Assembly (NCBI GenBank): GCA_030848705.1
Contig: CM061244.1
Location: 107,901,111-107,965,110 of the forward strand
Direction: 5' to 3'
From: Heracleum sosnowskyi
Lineage: Eukaryota; Streptophyta; Magnoliopsida; Apiales; Apiaceae
DNA length: 64,000 bases
Within the stretch, counting starts at the first letter, position 1; each line of letters starts with the position of its first letter. This document shows positions 45,566 through 57,838 of this stretch, one piece after another. The translations under genes were made by a program, and so were the position numbers. The notes under the pieces were generated by a model. That model saw nothing but the letters and a program-made list of their open reading frames with translations. It did no database searches and was not told the DNA's origin.

Positions 45566-47230
45566 AGGTTGTATGCATATAGATTCGTGGTAAAAATTTC
45601 AGATTTTTATGATGTCGTATGAATTTGTTATCGATTTTATCGTATTTGGGCTATAATTGATTTAATTGAGAATTAAATCAAAATAAATTATAAAAATATT
45701 TTTGATCCCGGTATATGATTCTACAATGGTTGTAAATCGGTAGAATATTTTTTGCTGAATTTATTGATATGTAGATTATTTAGTTTTGATTTATGAAAGT
45801 TTTTTAAAAAGTGTTTTCAAAACAAAACTAATAATCTGGATATAATAAATCTTGTAATGATTAGTGTAATCATGCTGGTGATGATTGGACGAATGTTCGT
45901 GTACCGTAAAAGATGAAAACAAATCAACTGCTGCTTCAAAAATGTGTCAACGGTTGTCGGTGTCTCCGGCGCGTGTCCGACACGTGCGTGGTTGTCACAC
46001 GCAGCCAGTTGACTATTTTTGTTTTGGCTCATTTGAACGCGTCCGAACTCCAATTGTGACATGTAAGGTACCGTTGAATTCGTTTTTTCGAGACGCACCT
46101 GATGGGATTAATATTTATATTTGAGAATTTTAAAATTGATTAGAGCCCTTTGAGTGTATTTAATATCTTAGTTGATAATTTTAAATACATCCGATAATTC
46201 GTGCACTTGTAATATAATTACACTACATGTTATAACATGTCTACCTATGAGTTTATTGATGTTTATACATGCGATGTATGTTTAAATTTGCCATGCGATG
46301 ATAGACTTAGGCGAACACAATGAACATAGGATTCACGTTAGACGCTCTAGGTTTAGTCAAAGTTGTTTAATAACCTAATTAAAAATATTATGAGCACAAC
46401 CATGAGATTCTTGTGTTTATGAAACATAGAGTGAAATACTCTTTTGATGTTGAAAATGGAAAATTCTGTCTAGACCGTTGGGTTTTAAGCGGGACCGTTG
46501 TGACCCCTCCAACAAACTGGGAATTTTTCATTTAAATATTATAATTGTATTTTGTTCAAGAAAAAAGAATCTCCTAGTAATATGATTATGGTTGTAACAT
46601 AATATAATCCCTCTTAATTAAAATTTATATCAAGTAGTAAATGGCCAATGGCACAACGGGCTTGTGTCGGTAATAGCCTTCCAACATAATAGCAAGTAGA
46701 GTTCTTATATTGAGACATTATCATTTTGTGCTACAGCCGAGGGCTTTGTTTTAAGATTAAGAGATGTATGTCTATCACATGAGATGTGTATGATGAATTA
46801 GGGTCCAATGGTCGTTACGTGTTATAGTCGTGGGCTACTGGAAGTCTAATTTAATTATGCAAGATGTTGGGTTTGACTTGACTTATAATATTGAGTCGTG
46901 CCACAGCCGATACTCAATAGTTCAAGAGGCTAAAAAGATAGTAAGGAATAACATGAGATGTAGTTGACAAGAGTTGTCTTCCTATGAAACATCCTATGGA
47001 ACATCACATTGCGCTTCGTGCCACAGCCGAGGTGATGTGATGGAAAATAGGATCCTTATTTTCACTAACATTATGAATGTTTAATTATACATATAGAGGG
47101 TTGCATAACTTAAATAAAATAGTGGGAGCCGTCAATGAATAAAGACCCAATTCACATGGTGCTATAAGAATAAAAAATGAATATTTACTTAGTAGTTATG
47201 TGTATTCACTTATAGAATTATATATATACT
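45566..47230 (+). other. Leader of Copia-1 with conserved hairpin set
   Basis: Non-coding, about 1.7 kb, alignable in parts to the Copia-2 leader. Hairpins are found at 46643-46678 (counterpart of the loopless unit), around 46727-46739, at 46796-46850 (ATTAG/CTAAT arms, motif decayed to CGTGTTATAGTCG), at 46890-46918 (ATTGAGT/ACTCAAT) and at 47001-47038 (ACATCAC/GTGATGT). The order is the same as in Copia-2. Confidence 0.75.
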
Positions 47231-50200
47231 ATAACCTCTGCAATATCACACATCGTAGTAGAATAACACGTTGACTTATCCCATATATGCTGATGAACTT
47301 TGAAACTTGAGAAATGCTCTCAAGAATGAAAAGTTAGACTAAATGCTTAACTCGTTAATACAAAATGTCTTATTTGTAATATACATGAATATCCATATGA
47401 GACTAGGTGCATTAGGTTTAATAATGCAAATGTTGCATAGTAAACCAAACTGATGTCTATGAGCTTAAGACTGCAAAAAGTATGAGCCCAAGGACAATCA
47501 AGGCTACCTTGTTGCTTCTATAAGAGTTGTAGAATGTGATAAATAAGACATATAGGATATCGAATAAGCTATTCCATAATAGTTAGGCTGAGGGTTGATC
47601 TATGAATAATCATAGACTCGAGACAATCAATTTGATGGATCGTCCAGGGTAGGTTGATTTTGTCATAGATGGAAGCTAAGTCGAGATATGATCTTGAAGT
47701 AGCTTCCGGATAGGAACTCGCAAATTGGTTGTGAACTCTTACATGAAAAGGTTGGATATCAGATTGTCTGAAATCTACTTCATGTTAAAGATTGTTGAGA
47801 CGTATTTCCTTCTTAGAGAGCTCTGTTCTTCAGACTGGTAATGGTTCTGAAATCAAGTAGTGGGAGATGAACCATACCATCAAGAAGAAGTTTGTTAGCG
47901 AGTGATAGCATAATTAGTCAAAGGCTAAGTTTGACTCTAATAGCAAAAAGGTTTGCATCCATTAAACTAAGGAGGTTATTGGAAGATCAACTACAAGAGT
48001 TGTCTTGTAGAGTTAAGGAATTGGAGAAGTTTAGGGGGACTGAAACTTCTCATTTTGAAATAGGGACTATGGAATAGAGGTAATGGAAATCCAAAGAACT
48101 ATAGGCTTGGTTGCACGAGTAAGAAGAGTATTTGCTTATTGCATGGTGATGGGTTACAAGAACCATAAGATTATTGAATCACATTATGCATGCGAAATTC
48201 ATCTCACTAGAAAGACCACTATATCTCTATTTTCTTGAAATAGAGAGATAATGAGCTACAAAAGTGTTAAAATTAGTACACATAATTGTATGTGCACCAG
48301 TGACAACACATGTCAGAAAAGGATTCACACGCTTCATTAGAATTCACGGATATGATCCGGATTCCGATATATGTATTTGTTACAATACAAATCTGAATCT
48401 TTTGGAGTGATTCAAAATGAATAATAATGAAATACAAAACAAAACAGCAAGTGTTGGGACTCTTTGATAAGATCAAAGAGATATATACTTCAGTGAGTGT
48501 TTTGAGGTTATCTCAAATATTAAGTTTAAAGCTTCACGTTGGACAAATCCTGAGATTCCACATGTAGATGAAATGTATGAAGGAATGAACTAACTTTGTT
48601 AGACATCGTTCGGTTCATGTTAAGCTAAATTGATCTTCTAATATATGTTTAGAGTTGAATTTTGTAAATATCGGTATATCTGCTGAATATAGTATCTTCT
48701 TAATCTATTCCTAAGTTGTCATATATGTAGTGCAAGGAACACAAGTCTTAAACTTGTTAAGATTTGGGATGTCTAGCTTATGTCAAAATGTTTTATTTGA
48801 TAAGCTAGGTGGTAGATCCAAAATGTAAGTTTGTGAGATATCTTAATGATAGTCAAGGATATCGGTTGAATATTCTACTGAATATAGTGTGTATGACATA
48901 TTGCTTGCTTAGAGGAATTGTTCATTTTAGAAGGGTTCAGTAGGAGGAAGGTTGAACTTAACTAAGTTCAAACACCACAAATTACAAGGGTTCTATAGGA
49001 AGAACATTTTCAGACAGGATAATCTTTTGTAGGTTAGCTTAAGTATAGGTCTTGATATTTTATCACCAACCTGAGAGGTTGAATGCCTTGTTATTAAGAA
49101 TAAAAATGAGGTGTCAATTATATGAGAATGACCTTATGACCTATACTAAAGCTATGAGTTATGACTCGGAGAAATGACATAGTACCATAAAATCCAATAT
49201 AGATTCCATGTACATCAACCAAGTACGGACTATGGTTGAGGACCTAAAGGTGTCATAACCGGAAGGGTACAAGTGAGTCTATAAAAAGGGAGATTAGAGT
49301 GATTGGCTGGGTAAAGACCTATAAGTCCTTACTTATTGTGAAAGGATTCAATCAAAGCAAAGAGATTGACTTTGATGAAAAAATTTCACATGAAGTAGTG
49401 CTCAAGTCTATTCGAATTTTGTTTGCGATTGTGGTTAATAATGACTATAATATCTGATAATGGTCGAACGGTCGACCCTCCTCGATAGGAAACTTGAAGA
49501 GGATGTGTAGTTGACACAATTAGAGGGATTTGTTGCTATGAGTAGCAAATCTATGGTCTAATAGCCACGACAATCCATTTATGGATTGAAGCAAGCTTCT
49601 CAATGATCGAACATCTGTTTTGATGAGACAATCAAATAGTTTAATTTTATCAAAGACAATGATAGATCATGGATTTACAAGAAGGTTAGTGGGAGCGTGA
49701 TGACATTCCTAATAATGTATTTGGATGACATACTTATGATAAAGAATGATGTATCGACGCTAAAATTAGTCAAAGTGTGGCTATCTAACATATTCTCTAT
49801 AAAGGACTTGGGAATGACTTCCTATGATATAGGAATGAGAATTTATAGGATAAACCAAGTGTTGGGCTAAACCCAAAGTGTGTACATTTATATGCTAAGA
49901 TGTTTAGTATAAATAACTCCAAGAAGTTACTTGAATTGTCAAGTCACGGAGTTACTTTCTCCAAGATAGTGTCTTTCTACCACATCTGAGGAGAAATGAC
50001 GTATGAGTAAGATTTATTATGCTTCGGCAAAACGATCTATTAAAATACCGGATGTATTGTACAAGACTTGATGATCGCTAAATCACTAGGCGAGATAAGC
50101 GAACACCAGTCTAATCCTTGAGAAGCGTGATAGTAAGCACGGAGAACGTCCTTAAATACTTTGAAAGAGTTAAGGACATCTTTCTTGATTATAGTGGGTC

Positions 50201-50716
50201 TAAAATGAAAATTGAGCGTTGTAAACACTATGATTTTCTTAGGACAAAAGTGATAGGAAATCCATGTCAAGAATAAGTGTTAATTCTGAATGGATGAGCG
50301 GTTTGTTGGAAGAATTCCAAGCAGTTTAAGATAACTGATTCCATAGTGGAAGCAATATATGTATATAGCTAGAAGTGAAGCTGCAAAGGAGGTTCTTTGG
50401 ATAGCGAAACCTGTTTTTGCTGGTTAGACATGGTTCCTAGCATAAGATTTATATTGTTGTATCGGTACAACATATGATAGTAGCGCAGGTTATGGAACCT
50501 ACGTTTAATCATGGATTCAAGATCCAAGTTGTGGCACTTTCATATGATATATGAGATCGTTGAAAGTAGAGATGTTTAAGTCAATATTGACTTGACACCC
50601 ATAACAACATAATAAAGATCATTTACTAAACCGTTATTTGAAAATCGCTTTGTTCTCTATTAGGAGAAGTTGTGTATGAGATACCAAGGTGATTGGTTTT
50701 AGTACAAGTGGAAGAT
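47231..50716 (+). pseudogene. Decayed gag-pol of Copia-1
   Basis: Frames are broken everywhere, but copia RT is readable around 49300-49860: LVAKGFNQSKEIDFDE, then LDDILM (the YVDD site), VKVWLSNIFSIKDLGM and GMRIYR. RNase H traces follow to about 50650. A purine-rich GTGGAAGATTGAAA precedes the 3' LTR. Gag, protease and integrase are only traces. Confidence 0.7.
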
Positions 50717-51142
50717 TGAAATATGTGTGTCCTAAATCCAATCATGGATGATGAGTTGGGAGATACTTTGTTCAATCTGATTCAAGTTTGTTTAATTTAA
50801 TAAAATGGTAATATGTTTTATAACGGACTTTTTCTATTTAAAGTGTTTAAATTATATGATTCATAGTTTAGAGTAAAGCTTTAATGGATTATGATCTCGA
50901 TAATGAGACCTTAAAGATGATAACTCTAAACTTAAATAGTTCCTGGTCGTAGGATAATTAATTGGTACTTAATTAATCCTCAAAGATCGATACATACTAT
51001 GCTTGCTTCATTATGAAGAATGTCTGTTCTCATAGGCATTTGTGTGGTGACACTATAGCTAGTATGTGGGTGCTTATTATAGAATAAGATCACTGAACAT
51101 GACTCGAATAGTTGAACTAATGGATTCACTCACGTGTCAGTA

Positions 51143-54100
51143 CACTACGCCATAAGTGGGCAATAATAACGCTTTTTTCAGTGTTACAAGCAAAAGTGTA
51201 ACCATATATGCCTTAAAAATGGTCAAAACCTACACCTTTTTTCAGTGTTAGCATTACTACAAATAAGTGTTACCGTAGACCTTATTCAGTATCTATGCTA
51301 ACACCAAAGTTCGTGTAGCCATTGCTCTTAAAAATAAGTGTAGCCGATTAATGTAAAAAATAGGCGGGCTCACTCAATTTGTTAAAGCGGGTCAATTTGT
51401 ATCCAAATATTTTCAATTAAGCGGGTTAACTCTCAATTATTCTCACTCTCCCAATTGTTTTCACTCCCGGCTCTCTCTCTCGCTCTTAACTCTCTCGCTC
51501 TCAACTCTCTTTCTCTCAGAACTATCTCTCGCTCTCAATTCGCTCTCTCCCTCTCTCTCAATTATGCTGTAAGATTTTGGTCTTTGTTTGTTAATTGATA
51601 GTTCTAGGTCATGTCTTCTTCTTCTTTGTTAAATTAGGTCTTTGTTAAATGGTCTTTGTTTGTTTGTTTCGATTGGGTATATTATGCTTATAATACACAC
51701 GCTCCTCTGTATCTATAAATTTCCACTCACCTTCAATTTTACAGATCTGAGCTTCTATGTTTGTTAGTATCGATTTGTGAGTATTCTATGTTGGTTCTTG
51801 ATTTTAGGGGTTTTAAGTAATTGGGTTTTGATTTTAATTTTATTAGCTACATTAACTGGTTTTCTTAAATCAATGTTGGTTCGCTGAATAATTGAACTTG
51901 ATGTTCTATATTCGAAATATTTATTCAGATTTGATTTGTATTTTTGGTTACAGGTTATAGCAGTTAACATGAAGTTTTCAGGTCATATTACTACTAACTA
52001 CGATGTCATGTTGAATGTTAATAACAGATTGAACGAAAATCTCCTCATGACTTGGTAAATTAATGTATCAGATTTACGAGTTAGTGTTTGGGAATGTGTG
52101 TGTGAGATATGTTTGTTTTAATTTTGCTTGGTTTGATAGGCCTGGTGTCCATATGCGTCACACTTCATGGCAAGATGGTGTTCTTGCTACTATTTGTAGA
52201 AATTATATTAGTGAACAATGATACAACAGTATAGAGCTTTCGCTTCAGTATGTAACTCTACGCTGGTAACTCTAGACATTGAGAATATGTATTTTGTAAA
52301 TTTCTGTTATTACTAATTAATTATGCGTTTTCAAGTGCTGAAGTGGAGAGGCATGAAAATTTTGGAGATTAGGAGATTAGTAATGCAAATCGTTCGTCTT
52401 TGGTACGACAGAGCAGTTCTCCAGCTTGATTTTTGTCAAGTTTAACGGATGATGATATTGGTACTGGTACATCACTACCTCTTGTTATCATCTGTTGCTT
52501 TAAATTTATTATCCGATGATAATTTTAAGATTTTCTAGATTAATCTGGTTGCATGAACAAGGAACAACATGTGTGTTTGATAGTTCTGGTACATGTGAAA
52601 GTAAACAGATCCAATATGTGATCTTTTTGATTATTTTTGTTTTATATTATGACCTTTTATTTTAGTCTGGATCTCAGAGGAATGAACATTATAAAAGCTT
52701 GTTTGTGCTGGATCTTTTCTGCAAATGTTCATGTTTTTTAAGTGGTGCAAATTTTCAGTGCTATATGCTGGCTTTAAAGAACGTGGAAGTTGATAACTGT
52801 GGACTCCCTTCTATGTTTATAAAGTATGCCCTTTTAAACAAGCTAGTCAGGATGAGGGACACAGCTCAACTCGTTTGGGGTACGTGCAATCAGCATTTTC
52901 CTGCATTTTCCTTTTAAACCAAATATCTTAACTTTCCCCTTTGAGTCCCAAATCAGCATTGTAGTTAGTAGTTACACATGCACAACCATGCATTCATTGT
53001 TCTGCATTTTCCTGAATCCTGCTGCTTCTGCTGTAACATTGAATGCAGAGTATTTGCTAACCTTACAAAGTTACAAACTCAACATACAACATCTACGGGA
53101 GAAATGGGTTAACTTTTTTGGAGGGAAGGTAAAAGTTGAAAATTACAATCTCAGAAAGTTACCTTTTTTAACCCTAGTACATACAACTGCCTGACTTCAT
53201 CATATATTCTTGTCTATATAATAACCTATAGTCCAGCTCTTATAACTTCTACAGAAATAAAGGAGAAAATATTTGACTAAAACTACTCTCCTCTACACTG
53301 GAGTACAATATAATGTGGCCTGGCCCACTTTCTTTAATTCTTCCGCCTTTATGTATAGATTTTGTATGGTAGTAAGTAGTGTATATGATAATTGATGGTG
53401 TTGTTGGCTTCTGAATGCCATAGCTGTGAATATTTCTCTATAGATCTGATCTGAGGTGTTTAGTTTTCTTTATACTTATCAGTCTTCTTCCTGCAATATT
53501 TGGCAAAATAGAGCAAAAAAGATTAATCAATTACAATATGAAAACACTACTACTGTTACAATAAGTTACGGTAACTAGATCAATCACCTAAGCTAAGGAA
53601 GCTTATAGTAGACGAAGGCGCCTACATTTTGATGATCTCAGGGGTAGGGTCCGCGCACATCGTTCGAAGGAAGGAATGCAGAATGCTTCATTCTTATATC
53701 TCTTAGTCCCTGGGAAGAGCATAGCTTGCCAGCTCGAAACGCTTCTCATCAACCAGCTCCCTAGTCAAGGGTTCCAACTTACCAATTTAGCCGACGGCAG
53801 GCATAGAAATTTTGGTACTTCTGATATGTCCTTGGAAAATGTTTTATTGCATAGATGAGTGATCGAAGTTCATATAAAGATGTCAAACATTTAGTTCAAC
53901 TATATCCTTGATGTAAAATCTAGTAATTCAAGATAATTAGTGAACATTCCAACTCCTTGTACAGTCGTGGCAGAAATTTTGGGTTAGATGTCTGGTGCCT
54001 CTGTTAGAATTCTCGCTCTATGCAACTAGAGGATGTATTTTGCTTTTTATTGACCCATAATATTTGAGGTCTATTAGTATTGTATCTTTCTGGTATATAT

Positions 54101-55449
54101 ATCTTAAAGCCTGAATTATTCTTGCAGTTCCATATCTTAACTTTTTGGTTCAGTAACATTTCTTGTTAGCCTGAACTATCAGGTGCTCATCCACTCTAGG
54201 CCCTAGGGCCAACTGATATGTATTAGAGCCATTTAGGACCACAATTGCAGCAAAGCTCTTTGTTCCAGGTTTTTATCATTGCTGCATTTCCAAGACAAGA
54301 CTCCCGACAATTTAGTTAGAACAGCTCCCTGCCAGCTGATCTACGTGTTGGTGGTTTCTATTTCAGTATTAAAGGTAAGTAAATGTAAGATATTTGGTTA
54401 GTACTTCAGCTTCAGGTAATTTTATAGTTTTTTTTTCCTTTGGCAGGAAGAGGGGTATTAGCATCTACCAGCTTGGGTTTATATCTTTAAATAACAATGA
54501 GTGATTCAGTAATACTCTGAGGAGTCTACTCACTCGTAAGTTAGTGGAGTACTTGTATATTATACTTCAGATTGAATACAAGTGCTACTTTTTTTGTTTT
54601 ACAGTTCATGTATCTGTTTATGAGAAATCTTTTTTTGTTTTACAGTTCATGTATCTGTTCAATTAGATATTCCTTGCATCATGTATTGACACTACTTTGT
54701 TGTTATAGGTTGAAGGGCTTATGATGGACATTACTGCAGTTGAAGAAGAAATTACAAGATGGCCAGGAACTTGAAGAGGCAAAACAAGCTGGAATAGAGT
54801 TGAGTTGGGTTTTAGATGCTGGTTTTTGTAGTAGATATGGATTATTGATTATTATGTATTGGAATGGTGTGAATTTGATGTAGTTATTTTAGATGGTTTT
54901 TTATGTATTGAAATGGCTTCTGAACAGCCTGCTTATGTATTGGAATGTTTGGTAATATTTTGAATGGGAAGTTCTATATTTCAATATCATATGTTGCTAT
55001 TCTATATTTAAAGTGTTGGTAAAAATCATGCAAAGTGTAACCATTGATTCCAAAGTATTTAGTCTTTATGTGTTGGCAAAAGTATAGCAAAGTGTTGGCA
55101 CAAAATCTAAAAATGTTTAAGAAAAAGTGTTGGCATAGGTCTATAGCAATACTATTAGTAGTGTTACTACAAAGATAAATGTGTTGGTATAGATCTATAG
55201 CAACAACTAATAATATGTAGCCACAGAAATAAAAAGTGTTGGCGTAGGGGTCTACGCCTACACATTTCTCCCGTGTTACCAAAAACTACAAAAGTGTTGG
55301 CGTAGACCCCTATGGTAGCGGCACTATTTGTAACACCCTCAAATTTGGTCAAAGTGTGACCATAGCCTATTTTTTTCCTTTTACCAACAGTTTTTTGGGC
55401 TATAACCACACTTTTTCAGGTGTTGCTGTAGCCCACTTATGGCGTAGTG
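51143..55449. mobile_element. CACTA-2: complete non-autonomous CACTA element, 4307 bp
   Basis: Perfect 19-bp terminal inverted repeats CACTACGCCATAAGTGGGC (51143-51161) and its complement (55431-55449), with target-site duplication GTA (51140-51142, 55450-55452). The empty site is visible in the 5' LTR of Copia-1 (GTGTCAGTAGTTG). Subterminal regions carry many copies of AAGTGTTGGCATAGG-like and AAGTGTTACCGTAGACC-like motifs in both orientations. No CACTA transposase was recognised. A CT-rich tract (51470-51560) and spliced-looking fragments in the middle suggest a captured gene. Confidence 0.93.
51900..54780 (+). pseudogene. Possible captured gene fragments in CACTA-2
   Basis: Short protein-like stretches with normal codon look occur in different frames: PGVHMRHTSWQDGVLATICR near 52140, CYMLALKNVEVDNCGLPSMF near 52760, and LLVPGKSIACQLETLLINQL followed by LTNLADGRHRNFGTS near 53700. 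They are separated by non-coding DNA with stops. I cannot name the source gene. CACTA elements often carry host gene pieces, which is the inference here. Confidence 0.35.
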
Positions 55450-55934
55450 GTAGTTGTTCATATAGTGATGATTGTACAAGTGTCCTTAGACTTGAGGTCA
55501 TCATAGTCATCTTATGTACACTGAACTATACTTTGGTTTAGTTCTTAGTATCTAGAGACAATAATAAGAGCTCTTCTGGGCATAAAAATTTGTACATGAA
55601 GATAGTGAATGATCAATAAAGGATCTGCCTCTTTCAGTGAAGGAAGAGAATGTTCTATGCTATTCTACTTATGCTAGTTCAGGAATCTCTGGCCAGAGTG
55701 AATGAAATTAAAAAGAAGTTTCTAATTTGCATTAATCGAACTATGCATAATGAATACGAAAGCATATGATTAATTTAGATAGGTTTGACACGAGATACAT
55801 GCCTTGTATTTAATCGGGACATTGCAGGAAAGAAGGAATTAATTGTACGGTAACTATTCACTGAATAAGTTCTTTGTATTCTAAGCAGTGAATTCATATT
55901 ATCCGAATATTTGCGATATGCTGAGAAGTATCAT

Positions 55935-56303
55935 GCCACTATGATAAGAATCCACTTAGAACGGCCCAAATTTTAGGACCGGCCATATGATATACATGAC
56001 TTATTTCTCAACAAATCTAGTCTTCGCCGGGTTTTACCAAACAATATGGATTCATAAAAATTAGTCCAGCTCAAGCTCTGGTTGAAGCTCAAATTCAATT
56101 GATTAAAATTTGCGAGATGTTCAGTTTACCTCTATGAGCATGTTTGCTAACCTCATATCGGATATGTTTGCTAGACACTTCACGAAATTAACATAAAATA
56201 ATTTGTTACGTTTGATGAGATATTATGTACTGGTTACACTAATAATAACAATTATAAATAAATAGTAATTTATTATTGTGTATATTAAAATTTTGTCATA
56301 CAT
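55935..56303. other. Intergenic, unrecognised
   Basis: Follows the broken Copia-1 LTR. No arm 2 sequence resumes here, so a deletion accompanied the truncation. No gene is seen. Confidence 0.4.
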
Positions 56304-56312
56304 ATATGAAAA

Positions 56313-56689
56313 TGGTTAATTATCTTATTGGTCACTAAAGTGGGCCTAAAGTATCAAGTTGGTCACCAAACTGAAAACGGTCTCAAACAGGTCACTAAAG
56401 TCAGTTACGGGTACATTCCATTATAAAACCTAATTTTTTCTGGACGAAAAATACTAAAATTAATGTTGATTTCTTTGATTTTATGGTCTGAAATGAGTAT
56501 GTTACCCTACCATATAGATATCACATCAAATATTTTTTTATACATCATCATTTTTCGTCCAAAAAAATGAGTTATTTAACAGAGGGTACCCTGTAGCCGA
56601 TTTTAGTGACCTGATTGAGACTATTTTCAGTTTGGTGACCAACTTGATACTTTAGGCCTACTTGAGTGACCAACAAGATAATTAACCCT
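56313..56689. mobile_element. Mutator-like foldback MITE, 377 bp
   Basis: Inverted repeats of about 110 bp (GGTTAATTATCTTATTGGTC left, complementary right) with the 9-bp direct repeat ATATGAAAA at 56304-56312 and 56690-56698. Same terminal type (GGGTTAAT) as the element at 24144, but a different interior. Confidence 0.85.
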
Positions 56690-56864
56690 ATATGAAAAAG
56701 TTTTTTTTATATAGATTGTTTAGTTTTTTTATTAGTTTTTTTTGTCGGGCATGATTACATGCAAGTTTTTTGAAGTCTATTCTCAGGGTCTCTGAAATAG
56801 ATAATTGATACAGTAACAAAATTTAATACTGATTCAGCCCTGTAAGTTTTGTAAACATTACTAT

Positions 56865-57833
56865 GGGTCTGTTTGGCTAGCAATTTAAAAGCTAGCTTAT
56901 GCATTATAAGTTGATAAGAGCAACTCCAATCGAACACTAAATATAACAGTGATAGGTATAGTGTCAAAGCAACTTCAATGTAACACTAAAATAGTGACCC
57001 AAGGTCACCAAATGAGTTTTGGGTCACCAAATTTGGTGACAAAAGTACATTTGGTGATCCTTTGACACCAAATTTGGTGACTTTCAAAATTTCAACAATA
57101 CCCTTATGTTTGTTAACAAAACAAATTTCTTCCATCTATGTCCTACTAAAGTGAATTTTTTTTGTAAATTATAACTTAAGATTTTATCAATTGAAACTTA
57201 TTTTCTTCTTAACGCTTCTTAATTCTAAAATATTTTTTTGTATCTTTTTATTCTAATCTTTTAAATTTTATTTTTTAAATCACGAATTATAAACAACACA
57301 CTAGATTTAATTATAAAAATAAAATCATAAATTCATAATGATAAATAAGAAATTATTTATAATATAAAAAATGGACAAAGTTAAAATATTCTATTTTATA
57401 GGTGAAAAATTCTTTTTAGTGACAAGTATAGTGTCCCTTGGTTGGAGTTCATTTTATGGATTGTGTCTTTTTGACACCAAAATAGTGTTATAGTGACACT
57501 ATTTTGGTGTCCTTGGTTGGAGATGGTCTAAGAGCTTACGAGGAGGGGTGTTTGTGTACTCAGCTTATTTGATAACTTATAACTTATAATTTGATAAGTT
57601 GAATGTTAGAAATCACCAACATTTTACTTAACTTATTAACTTATTCTTTGATTTCTTTATTTTTTTTAATACTTTATATTTTTACCTTTGTGTTTTTAAA
57701 TATTTTTTTAATTTAAAATGCAAGTGTTGAAATCATTGTATTTAATAATTATTTTTTTAAATTTAATTTAGCAAATTCTTAACTAACTTATAAGTAAATT
57801 TATTAATAATTCATCAACTTATCCCAAACACGC
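56865..57833. mobile_element. MITE family A, copy 2, interrupted
   Basis: Inverse orientation relative to copy 1 (23691-24114), with the same terminal phrases (GGGTCTGTTTGGC and CCCAAACACGC). Flanked by ACTAT (56860-56864, 57834-57838). Interrupted by the 611-bp MITE at 56918-57528. Confidence 0.75.
56918..57528. mobile_element. Harbinger-like MITE nested in MITE A, 611 bp
   Basis: GAGCAACTCCAATCG on the left and TTGGTTGGAGATGGTC on the right, with TAA on both sides (56915-56917, 57529-57531). Copy 1 of the host MITE shows the unduplicated site (GTTGATAAAAGCTT), confirming the TAA duplication. The interior is repeats of TTTGGTGAC. Confidence 0.85.
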
Positions 57834-57838
57834 ACTAT

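Larger units (their letters stand above)
44418..55934 (+). mobile_element. Copia-1: old, decayed copia element with a nested CACTA
   Basis: 5' LTR 44418-45551, primer-binding site at 45553, long leader, decayed gag-pol, purine-rich tract before 50717, and a 3' LTR interrupted by a CACTA element and cut off near 55934. The LTR and leader are clearly related to those of Copia-2 (shared TGAAAG...TCCTAAATCCAATCATG start and shared leader hairpins), but the element is much older, with stops throughout. It inserted into gypsy arm 2. The candidate left target site is CCAAC, but the right side is lost. Confidence 0.85.
50717..55934 (+). repeat. 3' LTR of Copia-1, split by CACTA-2 and truncated
   Basis: LTR parts at 50717-51142 and 55450-55934. 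The second part matches the Copia-2 LTR up to GAGAAGTATCA and then diverges, so the LTR end is lost. Confidence 0.8.
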
